Shown: piece by piece, positions 1 through 12,994 of the stretch
Numbering within the stretch: position 1 is the first letter of the stretch
Layout of the letters: every line of letters starts with the position of its first letter
NCBI GenBank assembly: GCA_019059635.1
Contig: JAGVRJ010000005.1
Location: 310,001 to 374,000 of the forward strand
Reading direction: 5' to 3'
Source of the DNA: Proales similis
Lineage: Eukaryota > Rotifera > Eurotatoria > Ploima > Proalidae
DNA length: 64,000 nt
The notes under the pieces: model-generated
What the model was told of the DNA's origin: nothing
The model's database searches: none
Seen by the model: only the letters and a program-made list of their open reading frames with translations
Position numbers and translations under genes: made by a program

Positions 1-692
<692 letters not shown>

Positions 693-1495
693 GGCTTCGG
701 ACTATATAGACTCGAGTTCTAAAAAGTTGAACGATAGAAGAGTTTGCGGTAGATAGATTTCGTCGACTATTCGCCGCTCGTAATAAACCAAGAGGAGAGA
801 GCGACGCATTCAGACATGAGCGAAGCAGCAAGCTTGCGAATGTACAGAAACGGCGGAGTTGCTCGTAGCGTTGGGCGAGCTCGATTGCATAATTTACATG
901 CGCACTCCGAACGTGTTTAAAACAGCAATGCAGATGAGAGCAGGCCACGGAGTGGGGCCCGGGTGTGGCGCAATCAACTCTGAGCAAGAGAGAGAGAGAG
1001 AGAGACTGCGTGCATGTGTTTGAGCGTTCAAGTGAGCTTTCTTAACAATCGAACTGCCCGCTAAATTCAAACTGAAGTGAGCGCACTCAGGCTTAAACGA
1101 GAAGTGTTCGACCAGGAGCTGATGCAATCTTGGCCGAGGCGAGGTCAAGTTCGGGACACGAGTCTCCTCATTGGAAGAGCGAGCCAATTCAAGCATTGAA
1201 GTTAAGTTACATGTGTTCAGTCTGGCATGGTTCTTGGGCTGCCTTATACTTTTACTATCGAATGCACATTTCGTGTTGAATAGCATCGGACGACTGATTG
1301 AAAATTTGAATTTCTCTCTGTCGACTCTTGTTCTGTTTGATTTTGCTTGCAGGACAGCACGTGCAGACAAATTAATCTCAAACGGTCAAATGTACTGCTT
1401 CTATTTGCCCGAGCCCCATTCACTCGACCATTCATTGACGATTGAACAAGGTGAAAATAAGCAAAAAATTTGAATATTTAGATAAATTTGCTGAA
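693..1495. promoter_or_regulatory. Divergent intergenic region between DLD and PPM1G
   Basis: About 0.8 kb separating two genes transcribed away from each other, so it should hold both promoters. It contains a short (GA)n run near 990-1004 and an acceptor-like TTTGCTTGCAG near 1345-1354 that could end a 5'-UTR intron or outron of PPM1G, followed by a CACGTG E-box at about 1359. The open frames in this stretch have no family resemblance or codon pattern I recognise. The assignment is positional. Confidence 0.45.
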
Positions 1496-3684
1496 ATGGG
1501 CGCGTACCTGTCCGAGCCGAACTTGGCCAAAGAGTCGATTGACCAAGACAATGAAAATTTCTCGTATGGCGCCTCTTCAATGCAGGGCTGGCGAATGGAT
1601 CAGGAGGTTTGATCTTTCTAAACTGCTCGTGGCGGCTAAAATTTATTTCGCTCGTCGTCAGGATGCCCATAACGCCATTCTGGACTTCGATCCGGCTACT
1701 AAAACATCATTGTTTGCGGTTTACGACGGTCATGGAGGTTCAATTTTATTGCTTTTCGTTTTGCCACATTGCCTCGAATTCTAAAACATGTTTCGCCATC
1801 ACTGCAGGGACCGAAGTGGCGGCCTATTGCGCCAAGTACTTGCCCGGCTTTCTCAAACAGCTCGAAGAGTACGCCAACGGTGACTTGGAGCGATCGCTCG
1901 AGAAGCTCTTTCTCAAATTCGACGAGTCACTTCTGACGCCCGAGGCGCAAAAGCTTCTACGCGAGCTCAAAGACGACACAGATCCGGACGCGGACGAGGC
2001 CGAAACCAAAGAGAAAAACGGGGACAACGAGAAGGAAGGAAATAACGAGAATGACAACGATGAAAAAGAATATGAGAACGAGGCCGCCCAGCTCTATGAC
2101 GAGGCCACAATGCCTCTTGAGGAAGTCCTCAAGCGATACGCCAACGCACAGAAGCGCGTTAAAAAAGCATTGAGCAGTTCGTCCGAGACGAAGCGCGACT
2201 TTAGTCAGCAAGAAGAAATCGACATTGACGAAATAAAGAAGAACGGCCTGAACGGTTCGTTCGAGAACACGTCCGCCCGCGACATTGACGAAGCGTCCAA
2301 CATCGGCGAAGTGATCGACGCTCAAAAGCCTCTGAGCGTATCGAAGTCTTGCGCGACCATATCGTCGCTGACCAATGCGAGCGAAGAGGCCAAGGACGCA
2401 AAGATCGACAAGGCCGACTTCAAGCTGTCGCCAATCAAGAACTCTGGTGCCGAAAATGGCCCAGAAATGGCCGCCAGTGACGAGAATAAGGAGAACGGCG
2501 TCGAGTCAGGCACAGAGGAAGAGGCCAAAAAGAGCGCGATCGCCGCCAAGCAGCTGCAAAAGAAGAACTTGCTGGCCAAGTTCATTGCCGGCTGCATAAA
2601 CGAGCAGGTGAAGAAAAGCCGGCGAAAGCAGAAGAAAGGCGCCGAAACCAGCGATGGAGACGAGGAGGCAGGCAACGATCTTGACGAGGAGAACGATCAA
2701 GAGTTTGAGCTGGACGGAGAAAACGAAGAAGAAGAAGATGACGACGAGCTTGACGAGGATGACGAAGAGGACGAGGATGATGAAGATGACGAAGACGACG
2801 ATGATGACGACGAAGACGAGGATGACGACGACGACGACGATGAGGAGGGAGAGGAAGAAGACGACGAAGAGTTCGACGTGGGCGCTGCAGGTGAAATAGG
2901 ACTCGAATCGAAGCCCGGCTTTGACAGCGGATGCACGGCCGTGGTCGCTCTACTCCGGGACAAGACGCTCTATGTGGCGAACGCGGGCGACTCACGTTGC
3001 GTTGTTTGCCGCCAAGGCAAAGCGATCGACATGTCAGTCGACCACAAGCCAGAGGATGAGAGCGAAAGAACGAGAATTGAAAAGGCCGGCGGCAAAGTAA
3101 CCAAAGACGGTCGTGTTAACAATGGCCTCAATCTATCTCGTGCGATCGGCGACCATTCTTACAAACGAAACGATCAGCTACCTCTTAGCGAGCAGATGAT
3201 CACCTCCAGGCCTGATCTTTTAAAGCTCGAAATAGATCCGGACAAAGACTCGTTCATGGTGTTGGCCTGCGATGGCATCTGGAACTTCATGTCAAGCCAA
3301 GAGGTCTGCGACTACGTCCAAGAGCGGCTCGAAGCGAACGCCTATTCAAAACTGTCGCAAATATGCGAGGAGCTGTTCATGCACTGCTTGGCGCCGGACA
3401 CCGATGGCGACGGCACTGGCTGCGACAACATGACCTGCATCATAGTCACATTCAAGCCGTTCAACGTCATCTCGCCAAAAGCGAACGCGTCGAACAATGG
3501 CGCAATAGTCACAAACGGAAACAGTCCAGTAGAGAAGGCAGAGAAGCCAAACGGCAAGCGGGTGCTCGATGGCAAGGCCGCCGAGCCCAGTAGCGATGTT
3601 GAGGACGCAGCGTCGAAGAAAATGAAGCAGAACGAATCGCTAGAGCAATCATCTCAGCAACAGCAGCAATTAGAAAAGGTCTAG
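1496..3684 (+). CDS. PPM1G: PP2C-family Ser/Thr phosphatase, PPM1G type
   Basis: Metal-dependent nuclear phosphatase; the vertebrate orthologue acts in pre-mRNA splicing, histone exchange and transcription release. Exons 1496-1606, 1662-1737 and 1808-3684 give 687 aa. It begins MGAYLSEPN (possible N-myristoylation glycine) and continues with [11 protein letters not shown] and the metal-binding DGHGG. As in PPM1G only, the catalytic domain is then split by a long insert of charged residues ending in an almost pure Asp/Glu run (about residues 363-419). The second catalytic half carries [42 protein letters not shown] and GCDNMTCI. The tail is lysine-rich with a short polyQ. All metal-coordinating aspartates that I can place are present. 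The neighbouring gene DLD is divergent. Confidence 0.95.
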
Positions 3685-4008
3685 TTCGAATTTAATCGAA
3701 CCGTTTGTCTTGCTCTTCGTTGATTTTCTTCTTCTCTAACAACTGGGCTCGTTTCGTTGGTGCCTCTGCATTTTTTGGCATTCTTGTTCATTTCTCATCT
3801 CACTTCTCACTTATTCCCTTTTTCTTGCTTTCTTAATCAACAACTACAACAGCTATAAACAAAAATAGACACAGACACATTTAGAGCGTTTTAATCCGGT
3901 GCCGGGCAGCAGGTTCCAGCCAGCAGCCTCAAAACGGCCGCGTATCGCCCCCAACAAACGTTCGCTTAAAATGTTGGCTTGGCATTTATTCGCTTCGAGA
4001 TTGTCGAT
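3685..4008. other. Convergent 3' gap between PPM1G and Rumi
   Basis: Roughly 320 bases of pyrimidine-rich, then A-rich sequence between two genes that end toward each other. It presumably contains both 3' UTRs. No open frame or structured element stands out. Confidence 0.4.
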
Positions 4009-5650
<1,642 letters not shown>

Positions 5651-6065
5651 AGTTGCGATCTAAATGACGTGCAAATCGTCGTCTTCGTCGTCGTTAGTTA
5701 GTTTCAATCGAGCATTATTAGTTTTGAGATTAAGCGCGGCCCGATCGTGCCTGACCGGCCTCTTACACATTTGCAGCGCGTTGACATGAATCGGCGAATA
5801 ATGCGGTTGGAGAAGAGAGCGCCGAACAAAGAATTGCTGTTCAAGTCTAGAAACTTATGCTAATTTGAGTGTGACCGACGCTCGCTTTCTGGCCCCGTCT
5901 AACCTGACACGCGAGCTAGGAGAGTCCTTCTCGACAACGGTTTCCCATATCTCATTGTCCCATTTTTCTCAACCACCCTCCTCAAAGTTAAGTCTGGCTG
6001 CCTCTTTGTTTTTATTTCGTTTCTAAACTAGAGAAAGAGAGCGAAACCGAGCTCATTTTTAGAAA
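5651..6065. promoter_or_regulatory. Upstream region of Rumi, 3' flank of SLC26 copy 1
   Basis: About 415 bases between the Rumi start and the stop of the next minus-strand gene. It must hold the Rumi promoter. I see no TATA box, repeat or conserved motif that I would defend. Confidence 0.35.
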
Positions 6066-8870
6066 TCACTGTTGTCCGTTCTCAATCGAGCAAAGGGCGT
6101 CGGCCACGGTCAAATAGGCGATTTTCTCCACATTGAAGTTGAGTAGTTTGAAAAAGCGTCGGACATTTCCTAATAAAATAGAAATAGATCGGTTCAAGGT
6201 CAGCAGACAATTTTGTGCGAGAACGTTGAAATACCGTTGCAGTTGGCGAACAAAACGCTCACGCCCTCTTTCTCATATTCGCTTCTTAGCTCCCTCAGAC
6301 ACTTGACGCCGTTCTCGTCCACAAATTGAACCGCAGCAAAGTCGAATATAATCGTATGAGACGCACTTGTCGCAATCATTTTGCTCGACTCAATGTCAAT
6401 ATCCTCGTTGGCAGGCGATTGCTTGGGAAATAGACACGAATAGTTGACCTGGCACTGTGACAAGGTCGGCTCAGTTCTGATTTGACTTGACTGCGGCAAA
6501 CAAGCTCACTTGTTCCAATATGGTCAAATCGACCGGTCCGTCTTTAAGCGGGCAGATCTCGTTCACTTCCTTTTTGAACGCGCCTGCGTTTATGTAGTAG
6601 ATCGGATGAGTGGGTCGCAGCACTCTGACTTTCTGGTTCTCCTTCACCTGCGATTGCGTCTCATTTGACGAAATCTTCTTCAAAAAACTCGTTTGTCGAC
6701 CACTTACTTTGTACCGAGCTGTGTTGGCGTGATACTCAAAGTCGCTCACTCGGCCCATAACTCGAATTTTAAGACTTGAGACGCGGTGTTAGCTTCGCTT
6801 GGACGCACTGCTTGACTGAGAGGCATACTTTTGGTTTCTGTAGGTGTTGAGGAAGAACACGGCCACGATGCCGATGATGAGGCCGATGTCCACGTCGAAC
6901 AGGACCGTGCCAGAGAAGATGATTATCCACACGAGCTAGGCCCAGATTGAGAAGAGCGCAAGAAGGACGGAGGCAAGACGACCTACAAAGTCAATCTTGT
7001 CGATGCGCCAGTAGTGAGGAATGTCACGGAACTGGCGGAAGAGGCCGATCAAGGCCGCAGCAATTATTGAGCCAAGACATGCCTTGGTTTTTGAGAATAA
7101 AGAGCTCTCTTTTTCAAGTCTCATACTCACTCACCTTGGGCAGGGCATGTAAAAGAGGTGACAGCCAAACCATCACCAGAAGAACCACAATAACTGAAAT
7201 GATCGAAGCGACCTAACGCGATTTGCAGGAGCAGTTCGACAGTTCTACAAGAGACTTGCTTACTTGGCTCTTGCCGCCACTACTGTCCAGTACTACTGAT
7301 CTGGCGAGAGCGCCGGAGCTGACGAAGCATTGAAAAAATGAGCTGAGGGCGTTGCACATGCCGAGGGCGAACAGTTCCTGATCGATCGAGTGCTTGAGTC
7401 AGAGCGATGCAGCAACCTGAGCGATTCATTTACTCTGTTGGCGTTGATGGGGTATTTGTGTTTGCGAGAAAACAGATCAGCGACCGATATGCTCAAAGTG
7501 AAGCCGACCACCGCAATCGCAATCGCATCTTTCACTACGTAGAAGAAGAGAGAAAAGTCGGGAACCACGAGCGCCGGCACTCTTCGATATTTCAAATATG
7601 AATGAGACACTAAACGCTCATTGCAGCTGTTGTTACCCTTGAGGAATGTGGCCCACGATCGCCATGTCGTAGCGAGCATTTAAATCGACAAAATGCGAAA
7701 TGGCCGTGCCGGCAACGATCTTGGCCCGATCGGCTCGCTTTAGATATTTTTGTGCTCGTTAACACTCATCGGAACTTACCACGGTGAGCTCGATCGGAAT
7801 GGGAATGTTGTGAAGCTGTTTCCTGAATCGCTCGTTTACTTGCAGCTTGACAACAACGAGAGTAGTAATCGCAACCGCCGAGAAGATTACTGCGGCCCAG
7901 TTGATGACGCCTATGTTCTGAACAAGTCGCGTGTACGTCTAAAGAGCGGCAAATATTGGCCAAGAAGAGCTGAGAATCCAGATTGTCGTGCCTACGTTGA
8001 TGAGTTTGAAAGTGGATTGACCGCCGCCTCGTTTGTAGTAGATGCCCAGAATGTGGCCGACTTGAGTGGTGAGAACGTGAACTGCGGCAGCGGTGGTGAA
8101 TCCTCTGAGCAGCGGCTGCGAAAGGTACTTTGAAATGTCGCCGAGCTCGAACAACGAGAAAGCAATCTTGAATCAATTCAGGGGTCTGTTAAAGAAAGGC
8201 GCGGCCCATCGAGAAAGGCGACATTTACCTGGAGAATTCCGCACCAGAAGGTGAGGCTGGTGGCGATGCCCAGTTTAAGGGCATACGAAGCATCGTCGTA
8301 GGCAAACTCTTTAGACGAGGCATCGCTCGAATTGGCACCAAATGCGTTCAGATCGTTTGCTGACAGAGAAGAGCCAGTAGAGAGCTCGTTCTCTATTCGC
8401 GAGATGCTCGAGTAGATCATAAGCGAGGTGACCGAAAACGTGCCGACCGACAGATGCCTCGAGCTGCCAAAAAACGGGTAGATCAGACCCGGAAAGAAGG
8501 TGGTGTAGAGTCCATTGACCGGATTGAGCGAGGACAGCGCGCCGTAGGCTAGCGATGCAGGTATGTGCGTGACGCCGGCTTTCAATTTGCCAAACTTTCT
8601 TTCACTTGATCGTTCAGAAGCAAGCAATTACTGACTTGTAAGGCCACTGAGCACGTCGGAAACGAATGTCGCCTTGAAGTTGTACTCGCTGATTAGGTTG
8701 AATATGGTGAAGAGGCCGAGCCAATTGCGTGGACTGAACCGTGAAGCGTAATGCTCGCTCAATTTCTTAAACGGCGACTTTTTCGGCTGCTCGGCAATCG
8801 AGAACTCTTGATCAAAATCGCTCTGACGATAGGCCTTTCGATTTACGACAAGTTTCGAAGCAGTCGACAT
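6066..8870 (-). CDS. SLC26 anion transporter, array copy 1
   Basis: SulP/SLC26 family membrane exchanger of sulfate, chloride, bicarbonate or related anions. About a dozen short exons. Exon 1 (8870-8636) gives the cytoplasmic N-terminus with the family YRQSDFDQEF box. Exon 2 (8578-8229) carries the core signature [20 protein letters not shown] then [16 protein letters not shown]. Later exons hold membrane segments, SSGGKSQ near the anion site, and a C-terminal STAS domain (IIFDFAAVQFVDENGV). The last exon ends just after LTVADALCS. Most similar to copy 2, with which it shares a near-identical 232-bp tract (6814-7045). Substrate cannot be read from sequence. The transporter is probably functional, as I saw no disabling change. 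Confidence 0.93.
6814..7045. repeat. Exchange tract shared with SLC26 copy 2 (partner 10325-10556)
   Basis: 232 bases aligned without gaps to 10325-10556 with a single difference (A versus G near 6890/10401). It covers the end of one exon, a complete 52-nt intron and the start of the next exon, while flanking exons are clearly diverged. Identity that includes intron sequence indicates recent copying between neighbouring genes, either gene conversion or unequal crossing-over. Confidence 0.85.
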
Positions 8871-9588
8871 CTAGGCAACAAACAGTTCATTCTTTAGACT
8901 CGCAAAGCTTTTCGTCCGCTCTTGAAAGTGCTTTAGGAGTCTGGATGAAGTAGCGAACCAGGCATTCTTCTTCTTCTTGTCAATGTGCTCATGCTTCTAG
9001 GTCAGAGGGTAAGTGACTTGAGAGTTATTCTAGGTTTTAAGTTTTCTCGTTGCTAATTTAGAGAGAAAACCAGAAATTGCTAAAATTTATCTTGCGACCG
9101 CCTAGAAACTATTTCAAACCTTTCGATCGAGTCCAACACCGGAGACTAATGTAAACTTTTCGGTAAAGACAGAAAACGTGAATAAAAAGGTCACAGAAAA
9201 CTTGAATTAACTTAAAACGAACGTGGAGACAGAGAGAGACGTGGGACGATCCTGGCTTGGTGAGTCGGCAGAAAGCGAGTGGATATGTCATAAAACAAAA
9301 TTCGGCTGCAGTTGGGAGGTGGGGCTTCATTCGAGAACAGAGCGCAAGAAGTTCACAACCAATCATATGAAAAGACAATGCAAGAGATAAGGAGGCTCCT
9401 CCTGCTCTATTCTTTGATTGAAAAGACTGGCCCATAAACTCAACTGAACTGATAGTTGCCGTTGGTTCTCCCCGTCCCATCAACTTCAAATCAAAGGCAG
9501 CTTGTTCGACCGACGAGAGAAAGCTTTTATTTTGCTCGAATACAAGTAATATGGAAAAAAAGGAGGCCTCTTGAACGCAGTGCAGCAC
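8871..9588. other. Spacer between SLC26 copies 1 and 2
   Basis: About 720 bases, the largest spacer inside the array. It should include the promoter of copy 1 and the 3' UTR of copy 2. A minus-strand open frame at 9109-9588 has no recognisable family features and looks fortuitous. No repeats or transposon remnants are seen. Confidence 0.4.
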
Positions 9589-12336
9589 TCAACAGGCGCT
9601 GGACTTTTTTATGTTGGCCAAGGCATCGGGCACGGTCAGAAAGGCGATTTCATTTACGTTGAATTCGAGAGTGGAGAAAAACCTTCTCAAATAATCTGCG
9701 GCGAATTGGCCCATTTATTATTGGCATTGATTTCCCCTGAATGAATGAGGCATTACCGTTGCAGTTTGTGAAATAAACATCGACGCCTTCGCTTTTGTAC
9801 TCGTTGACAATTTCCCTCAGGCATTTGACACCGTTTTCGTCGATGAACTGAGACGCGGACAGGTCCAGAATGATCGAGTGAAACGAATCCATCTCAAACG
9901 ATTCGCACTTTGGTTTGGCTTCATCGTCGACTGCGTTGCGGAAACAGCACGAATAGTTCACTTTGCACTTGTTGGCAACTAAACTGCAAATTGAGCGCTC
10001 GAGCCCGCATTGGTTGTGATTACCTGCTGCCATCTGGTCAAATCGACCGGCCCGTCTTTAAGTGGACAAATTTCGTTCACTTCTTTCTTGAACAAGTCCG
10101 CATTTATGTAGTAGATCGAGTGCGTTGGTTTTAGAATGCGGATGCCCTCATTCTCGGATGCCTTTGTTGCAGCGTTATCATCGGTCGCTTTGAAAATGCT
10201 CGAAATTTCAATTCTACTTTAAACCGAGCCGTGTTGGCGTGATACTCGTAGCCGTTCACTTTTCCCAATACATGAATTTTAAGACTTGAATACGCGGTGT
10301 TTACTTCGCTGAGATGAGCTGTTCGACTGAGAGGCATACTTTTGGTTTCTGTAGGTGTTGAGGAAGAACACGGCCACGATGCCGATGATGAGGCCGATGT
10401 CCACGTCGAACAGGACCGTGCCAGAGAAGGTGATTATCCACACGAGCTAGGCCCAGATTGAGAAGAGCGCAAGAAGGACGGAGGCAAGACGACCTACAAA
10501 GTCAATCTTGTCGATGCGCCAGTAGTGAGGAATGTCACGGAACTGGCGGAAGAGGCTGTAAAGCGCGGCCGCAATAATCGAGCCCAGTGCGGCCTTGGCA
10601 GCAAATTTAAACCATTTTGCAGATGACGCGAGTAAGAAGAGAAGCCAAGAATGACTCACTTTTGGCAGAGCCCGCAGCAACGGCGAGATCCAAAGCATAA
10701 CGAGAAGAACAACCAAGCAGGAGATGAGTGAGGCCACTTGACTTTTGCCACCGCTGCTGTCGAGCACCACTGTGCGCGAGAGCGTTCCTGAGCTCACGAA
10801 GCATTGAAAGAATGAACTAATCGCATTGCATGCTCCCAAAGCCAGCAGCTCCTACTCAATGTCGATCATACGAATGCGATCACCGAATGTAAATGAAAGA
10901 CAGTCGAACCCTGTTGGCGTTGATCTTATACTTGTGTTTACGTGCATACAGGTCGGCCACCGAAATGCTAATGGCAAAGGCGACGATTGCAATAATTATC
11001 GCATCCTGAATGACACGGAAAAAAAGCGACAATTTTGGCAACGAAGGACCTGGGATGCTTTGAACAGGCCAAAGTCGATCAGAGAGAGATCAGGGCTCAA
11101 ATTAGCTCAATGATGCTTACCCCTGTGGAATCTGGCCGACAATGGCCATGTCAAAGCGTCCGTTAAAGTCGGCCAGCTGCGAGATCACTGTTCCTAGAAC
11201 GATCTTGTTTTACGATTCAAGTTGAGATTGTAACGTCAAAAAGATTTAAGTTTAGAGACCACCGCCAACTCTGTGGGTATCGGAATGTTGTGGAGCTGCT
11301 TCTTGAACCGATCGTTTACTTGAAGCTTGACAATCATCAACACGGGAATGGTGATGGCAGAGAAGATGACCGCCGCCCAATTTATGTGCGTTATGTTGCT
11401 AAACAGTCGGACATAGGTCTTCAAGCTTAAGTTTTGGAGTCGTTCTGAGTTTGGCTTTGAGCTTTGGCTTACGTCAATGACTTTGAAGGTTGGCTTGCCA
11501 GCTGCACGTGGGTAGTAAATGCCGAGTATGTGCCCGACCTGGGTGGTAAACACGTGAACAGCTGCGGCAGTTGTGAAGCCTCGGAGCAGCGGCGGCGAGA
11601 GATATTTCGAAACGCCGCCGAGCTCAAGCGCCGCGAATAGCATCTACGAGCGAGTTTTCATTCAGCTTTCTGTGTTTTGACTGCTGAGAGAGAGAGAGAG
11701 AATACCTGGAAAATTCCGCACCAAAATGTGAGGCCAGTAGCAATGCTAAGTCTAAGGGCGTATGTAGAGTCGCCGCCGTCGTTCTCAATATCAGTCGAGT
11801 TCATGCCGATCAGAGAGCCGCTGGATAGAGGAGAAGAGCCGCCTGTGATCTCGTTCTCAATCCGCGAGATGCTCGAGTAGATCATCAGAGAAGTGACCGA
11901 GAAGGAGCAGACCGACAGGTGCTTGGAGCTGCCAAATAAAGGGTAAATGAGGCCAGGGAAGAAGGTACTGTAAAGACCGGTGATCGGATTCAATGACGTC
12001 AATGCTCCATAAGCCAAGGATGTCGGAATATGCATCACTCCGACTTGAGGAACATGATTGTTGAGATTTTCGCTGCGCAAAAGGATTCGGCTTACGCGTC
12101 AGTCCGCTGAGCGTGTCAGAGACAATGGTCGTTTTGAAGTTGTATTCAGTGACCAGGTTGATTATGGTGAACACATTCAGCCAGTTGCGCGGGTCAAAGC
12201 GAGAGCCGTAATGACTCAGCAGTCTTCTTCCGACCGACGCTTTGGGCTTCTCGGCTATTGAGAACTCTTCTTCGAATTGACGCTGTTTGTAGGCCTTTCG
12301 GTCCACGGCCACTCTGGGCACAATCGTTGTGGACAT
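9589..12336 (-). CDS. SLC26 anion transporter, array copy 2
   Basis: Second paralog, same architecture as copy 1. The start (12336) gives MSTTIVPRVAVDRKAYKQRQ, matching the position of the copy 1 start. The signature reads [20 protein letters not shown] then SSKHLSVCSFSVTSLM; the Cys in SVC replaces the usual Gly. The motif before the anion site is SSGGKSQ. The STAS domain has IILDLSASQFIDENGVKCL. The last exon follows an NCNG donor and ends KKSSAC. Introns are short and at the same places as in copies 1 and 3. The intron after copy 2 exon 2 has a CT-rich tract (about 11687-11702). Shares a 232-bp near-identical tract with copy 1. Confidence 0.93.
10325..10556. repeat. Exchange tract shared with SLC26 copy 1 (partner 6814-7045)
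   Basis: Reciprocal copy of the tract described at 6814-7045. It contains the codons for [10 protein letters not shown], the identical 52-nt intron, and the exon encoding [21 protein letters not shown]. Confidence 0.85.
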
Positions 12337-12994
12337 GATCACTTTAACTGGACCACGGCTGTGAGGAAAAAATGCTTCTGTCATTAGACGGCCAATATTA
12401 ACGAGCGAGATGCGAGTAGTAGTAAAGCGAAATTCGAATGATAATAAAAGTCTTATTCGAGACCATAAATGTGAGAGAATATTTTTATTTATAGGCCAAG
12501 TAAAAGTTCCAGCGCCGAAAATGTCAACACCTCTAGGCCTCGCGCTGCGCATAGGAGCCGGTTGATGAGAGCCATAATCAAGATTGAGACCGGAACTTCG
12601 AGCAAATATTGAAACGAGAAAGTAAACAGAAAGGTTCGGCTTTATTTTGGCTCAACTTGGCAAGCGAGCTTAAACGAGCGACGTCTTTCCATTGAAAATC
12701 CGACAAAGAGCAGTGGCACACCGGTTAGACAAGCAAGCCTTTTCATCTCCGCCCTGTCACATGTCAGAATCGAAAGGGTCCAAAAGAAATTTCGATCGAG
12801 AAAGAAGACAATGCTCCTTAAACAGTTTATTCATCATTCTCTTTCTCAATCTAAAGATAACACAACAATTGAAGGGACGATTTGAATACCTATTCGAGCA
12901 CATAAACATTTTAACCAAGTCTGTTAGATTGTAGTTTGGATCAAAAATCTCGCTTATTTTTGTTTCGCTAAAATGTGAAATCGAGTGAATGCGC
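12337..12994. other. Spacer between SLC26 copies 2 and 3
   Basis: About 660 bases holding the presumed promoter of copy 2 and the 3' end of copy 3. AT-richer than the exons. No repeat, RNA gene or supported open frame was found. Confidence 0.4.

Noticed and set aside
1171-1473. ORF with a hydrophobic segment upstream of PPM1G
   Set aside because: It lies in the divergent promoter region and contains an acceptor-like site; no conservation is evident.
2582-2995. Arg/His- and Ser-rich minus-strand frames
   Set aside because: Antisense of the Asp/Glu run of PPM1G; repeats of GAC/GAG keep all frames open.
9109-9588. 159-aa minus-strand ORF between SLC26 copies 1 and 2
   Set aside because: Codon pattern and composition look random, and it has no resemblance to SLC26 or another family.
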